Part shown: positions 45,143 to 53,760 of the stretch, in pieces
Layout: each line of letters opens with the position of its first letter
How positions within the stretch are numbered: position 1 is the first letter of the stretch
Source of the DNA: Rhodopirellula sp.
Lineage (GTDB): Bacteria > Planctomycetota > Planctomycetia > Pirellulales > Thermoguttaceae
Length of the DNA stretch: 64,000 nt
NCBI GenBank assembly: GCA_012728855.1
Contig: JAAYEH010000301.1
Location: 62,001 to 126,000, forward strand
Direction: 5' to 3'
Made by a program: the position numbers and the translations under genes
The notes under the pieces: model-generated
Told to the model about the DNA's origin: nothing
What the model saw: only the letters and a program-made list of their open reading frames with translations
Database searches by the model: none

Positions 45143-46428
45143 GCATTGGTCATTTGACTGGGTGCGGTTGCGGTGCGGCGGATCGCGGCGCCCAGACTGC
45201 GAAGTTTATCGTCCAGCTTCTCGTATCCGCGGTCCAAGTGGTGGATCTCGTCGACGATTGTCTCTCCCTCCGCGGCAAGGCCGGCAAGAACCAGCGCGGC
45301 GCTGGCTCGCAAATCGGAGGCGGTCACTCGCCGACCATGCAACCGCGCAACCCCGTGAACAAGGGCGGTTTCGCCGGCCATCGCCACGTCGGCGCCGAGT
45401 CGGTTCAACTCGGGCACGTGCTGGAAACGTCCGGGAAAGACACGATCCCGCACGGTGCTGCGCCCTTTCGCCAGTGACAGAAGGGCGATCCACTGAGCCT
45501 GCACGTCGGTAGGGATGCCCGGGTACGGTTCCGCGACGATCTCGACCGGCTTCAAGCGGCAATCGGCGGCGACGCGAAGCCGGTGCGGCGCAACTTCGAC
45601 GTTGCAGCCTGTCTCTCGCAACCGATCGATCACGATGCCGAAGTGCTCCGGGATGACGCCGTCGAGCGTCACGGAGCCTCTGGTGATTGCGGCCGCCATG
45701 GCAAGGGTCGCGGCTTCGATCCGGTCCGGGATCACGCGGTAGCTCGTGCCGTGAAGTTCGCCGACGCCGGTGATGCGAAGTGTTGATGTGCCCAGTCCGG
45801 CGATTCTCGCGCCCATCGCGTTGAGGCAATGCCCCAGATCGGCGATTTCGGGTTCCCTGGCTGCTTGGCGAAGGATCGTCTCACCGCGCGCCAGGACGGC
45901 GGCACAGAGCACATTAGCCGTTCCGGTTACCGTCGAGCCGCCCGGACCGCCAAGGTCGATCGCAGCGCCCCGCAGGTCTGCGGCTCGAGCGACAACATCG
46001 CCGTCAACGACGTCCAGTTCGGCGCCAAGCGCAGCCAGTCCCTTCAAATGCAGGTCGACCGGCCGCGGGCCGATGTTGCAGCCGCCCGGCAACGGCACGA
46101 TCGCCCGCCCGCGTCGAGCCAGCAACGGCCCCAGCACGCAGAAGCTCGCTCGCATCTGCCGGACCAGTTCCCGGGCGGCCCGGATCGGTGTTTCATCCAC
46201 GGTCTGCATTTGCAGGGCGCCGTCGGTGCCGCGGACGCTTTCGACGCCCAAGCCGGCCAGCAGCAGCGAGAGCGTGTCCACGTCGGCCAGCCGCGGGACA
46301 TGCTCCAGTCGAATCGGTTGGTCGGTCAGGATGGAAGCGGCCATGAGCGGAAGCGCGGAATTCTTCGCGCCGCCGACTTTCACGATTCCGTGCAACGGCT
46401 CGCCGCCGAGAATCCTGAATTCATCCAT
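45106..46428 (-). CDS. murA: UDP-N-acetylglucosamine 1-carboxyvinyltransferase
   Basis: Adds enolpyruvate to UDP-GlcNAc, the first committed step of peptidoglycan synthesis. The 440-residue enzyme has GGAKNSALPLMAAS near the start, the active-site loop LPGGCNIGPRPVDLHLKG with Cys117 (the fosfomycin-reactive residue), PGGSTVTGTANVLCAAV and the domain-closing PYPGIPTDVQAQWIALLS. The C-terminal about 20 residues (after GAAIRRT) are unlike other MurA and are coded over the end of the BBP7 gene. The ATG at 46428 is at the family start. It closes the rpmE-prfA-prmC-murA run. Its presence argues for a peptidoglycan wall, as now accepted in planctomycetes. Confidence 0.95.
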   Translation of the reverse strand: MDEFRILGGEPLHGIVKVGGAKNSALPLMAASILTDQPIRLEHVPRLADVDTLSLLLAGLGVESVRGTDGALQMQTVDETPIRAARELVRQMRASFCVLGPLLARRGRAIVPLPGGCNIGPRPVDLHLKGLAALGAELDVVDGDVVARAADLRGAAIDLGGPGGSTVTGTANVLCAAVLARGETILRQAAREPEIADLGHCLNAMGARIAGLGTSTLRITGVGELHGTSYRVIPDRIEAATLAMAAAITRGSVTLDGVIPEHFGIVIDRLRETGCNVEVAPHRLRVAADCRLKPVEIVAEPYPGIPTDVQAQWIALLSLAKGRSTVRDRVFPGRFQHVPELNRLGADVAMAGETALVHGVARLHGRRVTASDLRASAALVLAGLAAEGETIVDEIHHLDRGYEKLDDKLRSLGAAIRRTATAPSQMTNAYHRTVTPTCGP

Positions 46429-46441
46429 GAGGGTCGCAGTC

Positions 46442-47323
46442 CTATACCTTTCGAACTGCGTGAACGACACGGGGCAGACCCGACAGATCCTTGATCGTCG
46501 AGGCGGGCTCGAGCCGTTCGTCCGCCGCGATCATCTCGATCACCGCATCATGGATCATCGGGCTGACTTCCATCAATAGGTGGCCGCCCACGCGAAGCCG
46601 CCCAGCCGCGACGGGAATGAGATGCCGGATGATCTCGGTTCCCATCGGCCCGGCCACCAGCGCTTGCCGCGGCTCGTAGTCTCTCACGGTGGCAGGGAGA
46701 TTCTCGGCTTCGCTTTCGCTTACATAGGGCGGATTGCTGACGATGAAATCGAATTGCCGGTCCGCCGGCACGGCGGCGAGCAGATCGCTTTGGAGCAGTT
46801 CCACACGCTCGCTCACCGAGTGGGAGGCAACATTGCCGGCGGCGACTTGGAGCGCCTCGACGCTCACGTCCAGCGCCAGCACGCGGCAGGCGGGCAAGTG
46901 TTTGGCAAGACTCACCGCAATGGCGCCGCTGCCGGTTCCGACGTCGCAGATATCGATTACTCGATCGCGAGGATTCTGCTTCGCCAGATCGAGGACGGCA
47001 ATCACCACGAACTCGGTTTCGGGCCGAGGGATGAGCACGGCTGGAGAAACGGCAAACGACAGCGAATAGAATTCGCGGCGACCGACGAGATACGCCACGG
47101 GCGTTCCCTCGGCCCGCCGGCGCACCAGGTCGCGAAATGCGGCGAGTTTCTCCGCCGCAGGAACCTGGTCGAATGCCGTGTACAACTCGATTCGCCGGCA
47201 CTGCAGTGAATCGGCCAGGAGCACTTCCGCGTCGAGCCGGGGGCTTTCGGCATCGTGTCGCTTGAGATAGTCGGTCGTCCACTGGAGCAACCGGCCGACG
47301 GTCCACACTTCATTCGGGGGCAT
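46442..47323 (-). CDS. prmC: Release factor glutamine methyltransferase
   Basis: Methylates the Gln of the GGQ motif in release factors, using S-adenosylmethionine. The 293-residue product has a helical N-terminal domain and a Rossmann methyltransferase with VGRREFYSLSFAVSPAVLIPRPETE, the SAM loop DVGTGSGAIAVSLAKHLP and the substrate motif FIVSNPPYVSESE near residue 190. The ATG at 47323 begins the family domain; a longer frame upstream has no resemblance. It lies directly after prfA on the same strand, encoding its substrate, and 13 bp before murA. Confidence 0.95.
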   Translation of the reverse strand: MPPNEVWTVGRLLQWTTDYLKRHDAESPRLDAEVLLADSLQCRRIELYTAFDQVPAAEKLAAFRDLVRRRAEGTPVAYLVGRREFYSLSFAVSPAVLIPRPETEFVVIAVLDLAKQNPRDRVIDICDVGTGSGAIAVSLAKHLPACRVLALDVSVEALQVAAGNVASHSVSERVELLQSDLLAAVPADRQFDFIVSNPPYVSESEAENLPATVRDYEPRQALVAGPMGTEIIRHLIPVAAGRLRVGGHLLMEVSPMIHDAVIEMIAADERLEPASTIKDLSGLPRVVHAVRKV

Positions 47324-47418
47324 GTCGGTTCCGCGGTGACGCCTTTCCTTCGAGCCTGTCCTCAGACCTCGCGACGGGCATGGTTTGCCGTCCTGCGGCA
47401 AGGTCTCCGGACAGGATC

Positions 47419-48492
47419 TTACTCCATTTTCCCGAACGCCGCTCGCTGCTCCTGCTTTTCGTAATCGAGCAGTGCTTCGATCACCGGATGTAGGTTGCCC
47501 GCCAGGATGCTGTCGAGCTTGTAGAGCGTGAGATTGATGCGATGGTCCGTCAAGCGATTCTCGGGGAAATTGTAGGTTCGGATCCGCTGGCTGCGGTCGC
47601 CCGAGCCGACCTTGCTCTTCCGCTCGGCCGATCGCTTCTGATCTTCCTCTTCGCGCCGCTGCTCGTAGAGCCGAGTCTTCAGCACCCGCAGCGCCTTGGC
47701 CCGATTCTTGTGCTGGCTCTTCTCGTCCTGGCACTGAACGACAATTCCTGTCTCGTAGTGCGTGAGGCGAATGGCGGAAGCGGTCTTGTTGACGTGCTGA
47801 CCGCCGGGTCCGCTGGCGTGGAAGATGTCCTCGCGGTAGTCGTCCGACTTCAGTTCGATTTCGACGTCTTCAGGCTCGGCCATCACCGCTACGGTGGCGG
47901 CGGAGGTATGGATTCGGCCTTTCGCCTCGGTTTCCGGGACGCGCTGGACGCGGTGGCCGCCGCTCTCGAACTGCAGTTCGCGGAAAACCTCTTCCCCTTC
48001 CAGGCCGAGAATGATCTCCTTGAAGCCGCCCAGTTCGGTGGGACTCATGTCGAGGATCTCGATCTTCCAATGCTTGTCCTCGGCGTAGTGTTTGTACATT
48101 TCATACAAGTCGCGGGCAAACAGCGCCGCTTCATCACCGCCGGTGCCGGCTCGAATTTCCATCACGCAACGATTCCGGGCGGCATCCTCGCCGCCAGCGG
48201 TCAGGTCGAGCAATTCATCCCAGCAGGCGTCGCGCTGCTCTCTCAATTCCGGCAGTTCCGCCTCGGCGAGTTCTCGCATGTCGGGGTCGCGCCCATCGAG
48301 CATCTCCTTCGCCTCGTGGATCTGGCCGTTGAGGTGCTTCAGTCGCCGATACTTGGTCACCAACTTTGCCAGGGAGCCATGCTCACGCATTACGGACGAC
48401 ATCCTCGTCGCCGACGAAAGCACCTCCGGGTCGAGAAGCAGCTTCTCCAACTCCTCGAAGCGCCGCAGTTTTTCATCCAGCACCTTGCGCAT
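47419..48492 (-). CDS. prfA: Peptide chain release factor 1
   Basis: Reads UAA and UAG stop codons and triggers peptide release. The 357-residue protein has the anticodon-like P-x-T tripeptide as PET within [16 protein letters not shown], and the catalytic GGQ in [20 protein letters not shown] near residue 234. Both sites and the length identify RF1, not RF2. The start codon ATG (48492) is the family start. It sits between rpmE and prmC, a common arrangement. Confidence 0.97.
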   Translation of the reverse strand: MRKVLDEKLRRFEELEKLLLDPEVLSSATRMSSVMREHGSLAKLVTKYRRLKHLNGQIHEAKEMLDGRDPDMRELAEAELPELREQRDACWDELLDLTAGGEDAARNRCVMEIRAGTGGDEAALFARDLYEMYKHYAEDKHWKIEILDMSPTELGGFKEIILGLEGEEVFRELQFESGGHRVQRVPETEAKGRIHTSAATVAVMAEPEDVEIELKSDDYREDIFHASGPGGQHVNKTASAIRLTHYETGIVVQCQDEKSQHKNRAKALRVLKTRLYEQRREEEDQKRSAERKSKVGSGDRSQRIRTYNFPENRLTDHRINLTLYKLDSILAGNLHPVIEALLDYEKQEQRAAFGKME

Positions 48493-48585
48493 GGCTTAGC
48501 GGGCGGCTCCGGCTCTTGTGATCCGACACAACGCAGAAATAGACGGGGAGCGGATTTCCCGCTCCCCCTGCTCCCGATTCAGAAA

Positions 48586-48849
48586 CTACGCGTCGGCCGG
48601 CTCGGCGGCAACCGCTTCCTTCTTCCTGGCACGCTCGACGCTGGCGTAGCCAGTCCGCGCAAACTTGTTCTTGAATTTCTCGATTCGGCCCGCCGTGTCG
48701 ACGTATTTCAACTTCCCCGTGTAGAAGGGGTGGCAGGCGCTGCAGATGTCGACCTTCAGCTCGGGCCTGGTGCTCCGAGTAACGAAAGTGCTGCCGCAGC
48801 CGCAGGTCACCTTCGTTTCCATGTATTTGGGGTGAATGCCTTCTTTCAT
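48586..48849 (-). CDS. rpmE: Ribosomal protein bL31
   Basis: An 87-residue large-subunit ribosomal protein. It begins [22 protein letters not shown] and has the zinc ligands CGCG and [12 protein letters not shown], so it is the zinc-containing form. The C-terminal extension ([15 protein letters not shown]) is basic then acidic. AGAGG lies upstream of the ATG at 48849. It heads the run rpmE-prfA-prmC-murA; the 93-bp gap to prfA holds no terminator that I can see. Confidence 0.95.
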   Translation of the reverse strand: MKEGIHPKYMETKVTCGCGSTFVTRSTRPELKVDICSACHPFYTGKLKYVDTAGRIEKFKNKFARTGYASVERARKKEAVAAEPADA

Positions 48850-49410
48850 GAGAACCTCTGGGTCAGCCCGGCTGTTGTCGCTTGGTTCAATGAGACGGTC
48901 GGAGTTTGGAACCATCCCGAAACATTTAATGGTATCGTTCCGTAGCCCGCCCCACAAGGGTAACGCTCAGTAGATCCCGCTTGCCGAGCGGGATCTCTGC
49001 GTTGCGTTTTTTGCCGAAAGAGGGGTAAAGGGTGACGGGGGCGTTGCGAGTCGGCAAGATCCCGCTCCGCAAGCTCGTCGTTATACACAAGTACGGCTTG
49101 GGCACAGCACACGCTGGCGATAGTTTTACGCCGAAGGCGTCGTACAACAGAGCCCGGGGTAAGCGAAGCGGCGCAGCCGCGGAGCGTCACCCCGGGTTTG
49201 GGAACCGAAAAAACCTGAGGACGACCCCAACGGGGTCGTACAAGCCCCTGTAGAACCGCTTTGCGGTTCGCTTGTTTGCACCGAACCGCCGCCCCAGGGT
49301 GGCCGCTCCGCGGCTACCCTGGGCTGCGTTGTTCAACCGCTTCGCGGTATACCCGATGCCAATGACGACTTGTGTATAACGACGAACTCGGCAGGCGGGA
49401 TCTACCGGGT
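48850..49410. other. Intergenic region occupied mainly by element C2
   Basis: A 561-bp gap between two genes on the minus strand. Besides C2 it holds a short palindrome (TAGATCCCGCTTGCCGAGCG, about 48971) whose sequence resembles the C2 flanks. No credible gene. The rpmE promoter should be near 48900. Confidence 0.5.
49075..49388. repeat. Composite palindromic element C2 (about 314 bp)
   Basis: Ends CTCGTCGTTATACACA and TGTGTATAACGACGAA match C1. The modules TTTTACGCCGAAGGCGT, CCCAGGGTGGCCGCTCC and GTTGTTCAACCGCTTCG appear in the same order. Compared with C1 it has an extra ~130 bp in the middle (about 49160-49290) that carries its own inverted pieces (for example ACCCCAACGGGGTCGTACAA). This looks like nesting of one element in another. 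Confidence 0.75.
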
Positions 49411-51039
49411 TTACCCATCTTTCGGATTGGCTGTTAGTCTCTCCAGCCACCGCGCGCGGAGCAAGTTGCCGTGTCGGTCCGGCGAAGGGCTCTTGGTGCG
49501 ATACTCCGCCAGCGCCTTGTCATATTGATGGTCGGCTTCGTAGATGCGCCCCAGATTGTAATGCGAGCCCCGGGTCCAGGCACTATTCTCCGCCGCTTCC
49601 AGGGTTCGATTGGATAGATAGTCGACGGCACTGCGGTAGTTGCCCTGCTCGTACGCGATGAGGCCGAGCCAATAGCTGGCGCTCTGTTTGGCCTGCTGGT
49701 ACACCTCGGCAAGTTCGCGGGGGATGTCGGCCGCGGACAGTTCCCGATCCGAAGGGCGAGCAAGCTGATAGTACACCGTCGCGTTGGGTTCACCGGCGAA
49801 ATTCCCTTTGAGATGGGAGATCCTCCCTTTCCACAGTGAAGGCGATTGTCCGACGCGAAACGGCATCAGCGACAACAACTGCCAGCGGGCCGCTTGCGGG
49901 CCAAGCTGCGTTCGTTGTTGAACGAGTTCGTAGGGGTGTGTCCAGAGGCGGGCCTCGGCAATGTGCTCGCTCTGTCTGCAGCGTTCCGCCTGAGATGAGG
50001 GATCAGCGGTAAGGACCATTTTCTCTTCGCCGGTCAGGCGCGCTTCGACCATCTGCATCCGTTGTTGCAGGTACGGGGGCGATGCTTCCAGCAGGGCCAC
50101 CACACCGCCTTCAAGTTGCTTGGCCTCGACCCGGTAAGGGTGCCCTTCATCCAAGTCGAGATGCTGCAGCAGCGATGCGTCGGCAATCACCTGGCTGAGG
50201 GTGGCTGGCTTGACCAGAAAACGCCCGTCGTCGTCCAGCCCGATTCCATCCGGTCCCGGAATGGGCAAGCCGAGTTCCGGGTCGAACAGATGGAACTCCT
50301 CCTCGCTCAATACGCCGACGAGCCAGGGCTGGACGGCTTCATCGGCGGAGCCGTCGGAAGCCGGCAGCCCCAGTAGTACGGCGTCGATCCCCTGTTGCCG
50401 TGCCAAAAGAATGAACGCCCACGCCCGTTCCATCGCTGTGCCGTGACCGAGCAACAGCGTTTCCCAGGGCATCTGCATGATCCGCGTTCCTGCCGGGCCG
50501 GCCGCCCGATCCCACTCGAGCTGGACGTTTCGGACCGTCCAATCAAAGAGACTCGTCGCCCTCGCCACATCCTCGACATCCTCGCCACGCGCCCAATTGG
50601 AGAGATCTCTGAGCCAGACGGCCTCCTGAAAGTAGGCCCCGTCGGACCGGCGGAACTCGAGCTTGCCCAGGTCTGCCACCACGGGCAGTTCGCGGAGAGA
50701 GTCGGGGAGAGTGGCAATCATGGGGTCCGGCTTCCAGCCGGGGATCGGCTGCTGTTCCCGCACCCACTGGTCCAACCGGTCCATGGTGCGTTGAATCATC
50801 TCGCCGCTGTCGAACTCCTCCTGCCGATACAACGCATCGATGGCGTGGTGCAGCAGTTCGTCGCTGACTTGGGTTCTCGCTCGGCCGTCGCGTTGCTGTG
50901 TGGGCGGATCGGAGACGTCGGGCGACCGCTTGCAGCCGAGGCTAAGCAGCAGCGTGCCGACCAGAACGACAAAACCGACCGAAGCGCAACACGCCGGACG
51001 ATCCTCTTCACGGAAGCATAGAGACGGGCGAGGATTCAC
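49411..51039 (-). CDS. Lipoprotein with transglutaminase-like and TPR-like parts
   Basis: A 542-residue protein of unknown function. The N-terminus has a hydrophobic signal with a lipobox, [11 protein letters not shown] middle section (about 170-240, [25 protein letters not shown]) resembles a transglutaminase-like fold, though I cannot confirm a full Cys-His-Asp triad. The C-terminal 100 residues look like tetratricopeptide helices ([45 protein letters not shown] as separate repeats). The GTG start overlaps the kdsA stop by four bases (GTGA), with GGAGAAG upstream, so translation is coupled to kdsA. Confidence 0.75.
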   Translation of the reverse strand: MNPRPSLCFREEDRPACCASVGFVVLVGTLLLSLGCKRSPDVSDPPTQQRDGRARTQVSDELLHHAIDALYRQEEFDSGEMIQRTMDRLDQWVREQQPIPGWKPDPMIATLPDSLRELPVVADLGKLEFRRSDGAYFQEAVWLRDLSNWARGEDVEDVARATSLFDWTVRNVQLEWDRAAGPAGTRIMQMPWETLLLGHGTAMERAWAFILLARQQGIDAVLLGLPASDGSADEAVQPWLVGVLSEEEFHLFDPELGLPIPGPDGIGLDDDGRFLVKPATLSQVIADASLLQHLDLDEGHPYRVEAKQLEGGVVALLEASPPYLQQRMQMVEARLTGEEKMVLTADPSSQAERCRQSEHIAEARLWTHPYELVQQRTQLGPQAARWQLLSLMPFRVGQSPSLWKGRISHLKGNFAGEPNATVYYQLARPSDRELSAADIPRELAEVYQQAKQSASYWLGLIAYEQGNYRSAVDYLSNRTLEAAENSAWTRGSHYNLGRIYEADHQYDKALAEYRTKSPSPDRHGNLLRARWLERLTANPKDG

Positions 51040-51869
51040 GGAAACTTCTCCACCAATTGTCGAATGGCCACGATACGCTCAAGCAGCGGCTCGAATTGAT
51101 CCAGGGGAACCATGTTGGGGCCGTCGCTGAGCGCTTGATCCGGCGACGGGTGTGTTTCGAAGAATAAGCCGTCGGCGCCGACCGCCGCCGCCGCTCGTGC
51201 CAGCGGCTCGACCATCTGGCGGTTTCCGCCCGTCGCGCCGCCCAGGGCGCCCGGTTGCTGGACACTGTGGGTCGCATCGAAGACGACGGGGACTCCGAGG
51301 GCCTGCATCTGCGGGATCGATCGCAGGTCGGTGACCAGTTGACCGTAGCCGAAAAACGTCCCCCGCTCGCAGAGCAAGATGTTGCGGCAACCGCTTGCCT
51401 CGAGCTTGCCGACGACATGTTTCATGTCCGCCGGCGCGAGGAACTGCCCTTTTTTGACGTGGACGGCGCGGCCGGTCCGCGCGGCCGCGACGAGCAGGTC
51501 GGTCTGCCGCGCAAGAAAGGCCGGGATTTGAAGCAAATCGCAGACCTCGGCGGCGGACGCCGCTTGGCTGGGCTCATGGATATCGGTTGTCACCGGCAGG
51601 CCGGTCAACTCCTTGGCGCGGCGCAAGGTTGCCAAGCCGCTGGCCAGCCCCGGTCCGCGATAGGATGAAAGGCTGGTTCGATTCGCTTTATCGAACGACG
51701 CCTTGAACACCAGTTGCAGCGAGAGCGATTCGGCGATCTCTTTCAGCCGCCGGGCGATATCGAGCGTCGCTTGCTCGTCCTCGATCACGCAGGGACCGGC
51801 GATCACCAGCAGCGGCTGGCCGCGGCCACAGCGATAGCTGCCGATCGTGGCGGGGTTTTCGGGCACGGC
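51036..51869 (-). CDS. kdsA: 3-deoxy-D-manno-octulosonate 8-phosphate synthase
   Basis: Condenses phosphoenolpyruvate with arabinose 5-phosphate to make KDO 8-phosphate for lipopolysaccharide. The 277-residue product has [55 protein letters not shown] and [11 protein letters not shown], plus [17 protein letters not shown]. The Cys in AGPCVIE is a metal ligand and marks the metal-dependent class of this enzyme. I start at GTG 51869, with AGAAAGGAAG upstream; an ATG at 51890 would overlap the preceding gene. It indicates a KDO-containing outer membrane. It is coupled to the lipoprotein gene downstream. Confidence 0.94.
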   Translation of the reverse strand, partial: AVPENPATIGSYRCGRGQPLLVIAGPCVIEDEQATLDIARRLKEIAESLSLQLVFKASFDKANRTSLSSYRGPGLASGLATLRRAKELTGLPVTTDIHEPSQAASAAEVCDLLQIPAFLARQTDLLVAAARTGRAVHVKKGQFLAPADMKHVVGKLEASGCRNILLCERGTFFGYGQLVTDLRSIPQMQALGVPVVFDATHSVQQPGALGGATGGNRQMVEPLARAAAAVGADGLFFETHPSPDQALSDGPNMVPLDQFEPLLERIVAIRQLVEKFP

Positions 51870-51880
51870 GACTTCCTTTC

Positions 51881-52888
51881 TCACAAACATTCGCGATCGC
51901 TACGGCCAACAGAGGCTGCCGAATACGACCGCGGAACCAACAACGTCAGCCGTCGCGGCAAAACTTCAACCTCGACGGGCAACACCCCGCCCGGATCCCC
52001 GTCCAATTGGTACGACACCGGGCGATCGGCCGTTATGCGGAACCGACCGCCACGATCGATCCGGCAATCAGGCAACTTGCCGAGTCGCCCCAATTGGGCG
52101 GAAACTGCATACCTCGCAACCGCCCAGCAGGAGCCGTGGGCCAGTGCGCACAGATCGAGCAGACCGTCGTCGGGAACCGCTTGGGGAACCAGAGGCACCC
52201 CCCATCCATAGCGAGGAAGATTGAAGACGAATGCCCATTTGGCATCGACGACAGAATTCTCCCGAAACGGTCTCGCGCCATCGTCGCGCTGGATATGGAT
52301 CTCCGGATAGTCGTAACTACGCAGAGACTGCCAGATCGGTTTGAGGTAGCTTAAGTAGCTAATATGATACCCCCCCAGCAAACTCCGCAGGCGATGCATA
52401 CGTTGGACCACCTCCGCATCGAATCCGCAGCCGAACATGGAGAGAAAGAGTCGCTCGCCGACACGACCGGCGTCCAACTGCACGACTCGGCCCGCGAGGA
52501 TCGTCTCGCAGAGCCGCTGGGGTCGATGGCACAGCCCAACGTGCTTCGAGAGAATATTGGCCGTGCCGCAGGCCAAGAAAGTCAGTGGTGTCCGCGGATT
52601 CGTGCGGTTGGTCAGCTCGGCGGCCGTGCCGTCGCCTCCGATGCCAACCAGTGCGCGAAGTTCCCCGTCGGCCTGCCATCGATTTGCCAATTCGGCAATT
52701 TCGGCGAGGTCGTGGCAGATGCGGACATCGAGATGGTTTTGCCTCAGGAGTTCCGCCAAGTGTGAGGCACGCTCCGACGACGATTGCCTGCCCGCACGGG
52801 GGTTCACGGCAATGACAACGCGTTTTGCCCCCGAAGGCGGGAGTGTCGCCGGCTGGCAAGATCCTAGACCGTTCGGTTGGGTTTCCAT
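51881..52888 (-). CDS. Diacylglycerol kinase family lipid kinase
   Basis: A 335-residue member of the DAGK/YegS/sphingosine kinase superfamily. The nucleotide site is [15 protein letters not shown], with [17 protein letters not shown] following, both in the usual order. The C-terminal beta sandwich includes [14 protein letters not shown] and [18 protein letters not shown]. It phosphorylates a lipid hydroxyl, probably at the membrane; the actual lipid is unknown. The gene precedes kdsA by 11 bp, suggesting one envelope operon of three genes. There is no obvious ribosome site at the ATG. Confidence 0.88.
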   Translation of the reverse strand: METQPNGLGSCQPATLPPSGAKRVVIAVNPRAGRQSSSERASHLAELLRQNHLDVRICHDLAEIAELANRWQADGELRALVGIGGDGTAAELTNRTNPRTPLTFLACGTANILSKHVGLCHRPQRLCETILAGRVVQLDAGRVGERLFLSMFGCGFDAEVVQRMHRLRSLLGGYHISYLSYLKPIWQSLRSYDYPEIHIQRDDGARPFRENSVVDAKWAFVFNLPRYGWGVPLVPQAVPDDGLLDLCALAHGSCWAVARYAVSAQLGRLGKLPDCRIDRGGRFRITADRPVSYQLDGDPGGVLPVEVEVLPRRLTLLVPRSYSAASVGRSDRECL

Positions 52889-53122
52889 GATGATCCGGCG
52901 GGTCGTTGAAAAGAATGATTGTTAAACTGCAGGTTCTTCTTGATCCGTTTGGCTGCCCCGTCCTTCTGCCGGAGTCCGAGGGCCTTTCGATACCCCCAGC
53001 ATACTCCATCGTAAGTTCCAAGTGTCGGGATAGATCTCTGGCGCGCGACGGCCTTAGGGTTCGGTGGCGTATCTGGCGGTTTCCCGCCGGGCCAATCGAG
53101 AGGATCGATACGCCGGACGCTT
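52889..53122. other. Intergenic, no gene seen
   Basis: A gap between the lipid kinase gene and repeat E1. Short open frames without resemblance. The promoter of the kinase-kdsA-lipoprotein run is expected here on the minus strand. Confidence 0.4.
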
Positions 53123-53446
53123 CTCGGTCGCCGAGCGTTCCTTGGCTCTGCCATGCTCGTTCTACACAGTCAAGCTGTGCGAGTTTCTAGACACCCAACT
53201 TTCGGCCGGTGCAAACATGCGCGCAAGCCCTCCAACGTAAACCCACCGCCGTCAACTGCTTTCGCCCCGGAGTCTCGCCCGACCAACAAATCAGAATAGT
53301 CGACTTGGCGAATGATTCCCTCGCCTCGTCCCGCCTCCCTTCCAACCTTCCCCTCATCCTCTGGCCCAGAAAAACCCTTGACATAGCGCGCCGCATCGAC
53401 CATGCTCAGACAACAGTAGTGGACACACGATCACGTCCATTTCCGG
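53123..53446. repeat. Long dispersed repeat E1 (about 320 bp)
   Basis: Aligns over its full length with E2 at 57983, by eye about 80% identical. Shared blocks include ACGTAAACCCACCGCCG, GCGCCGCATCGACCATGCTC and AACAGTAGTGGAC. Open frames are not conserved between the copies (different stops), so it does not look like a coding repeat. An extra homologous patch lies at 53458-53500. Confidence 0.8.
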
Positions 53447-53503
53447 AGCCGGATCCCGCCGCTGCCGATCGTCGCACTCGCTTCGCCGCTTCTCCTCCAA
53501 CGC

Positions 53504-53760
53504 TTACCCCGCTACAGTCACCGGGTGGTGAGGGGCCGGTGATTTTGGAAAATCGGCATGCTTGACCGCCACATTTTGCACGCCGATTTCCCTGTAACTT
53601 GCTGCCGTCCTTGCCCTTGCGACACCTTCGCCCTGCGCGCCGCCTTCCTCGGGATACTGCTTGATCCGCGTGTTTTTGTAGTCGAAAGGGAGACTTGGGA
53701 TGACCTGCCCGAAGAACGCGCGGCACGCGACGATGTTTGGCAACAAACGGAAGAACTGCC
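53504..53760 (-). pseudogene. Decayed gene fragment with NTRIKQY motif
   Basis: A reading frame on the minus strand (about 85 residues, ending HHPVTVAG) has protein-like content, QFFRLLPNIVACRAFFGQ and FDYKNTRIKQYPEE. The TRIKQY and HPVTVAG elements recall a widespread uncharacterised family usually several hundred residues long, with most of the middle missing here. The frame is also read in a different phase by the DUF6798 gene. The family identification is from memory and tentative. Confidence 0.4.

Noticed and set aside
46442-47734. Longer prmC frame (430 codons)
   Set aside because: The first 137 codons overlap the end of prfA out of frame and show no similarity. PrmC homology starts at 47323.
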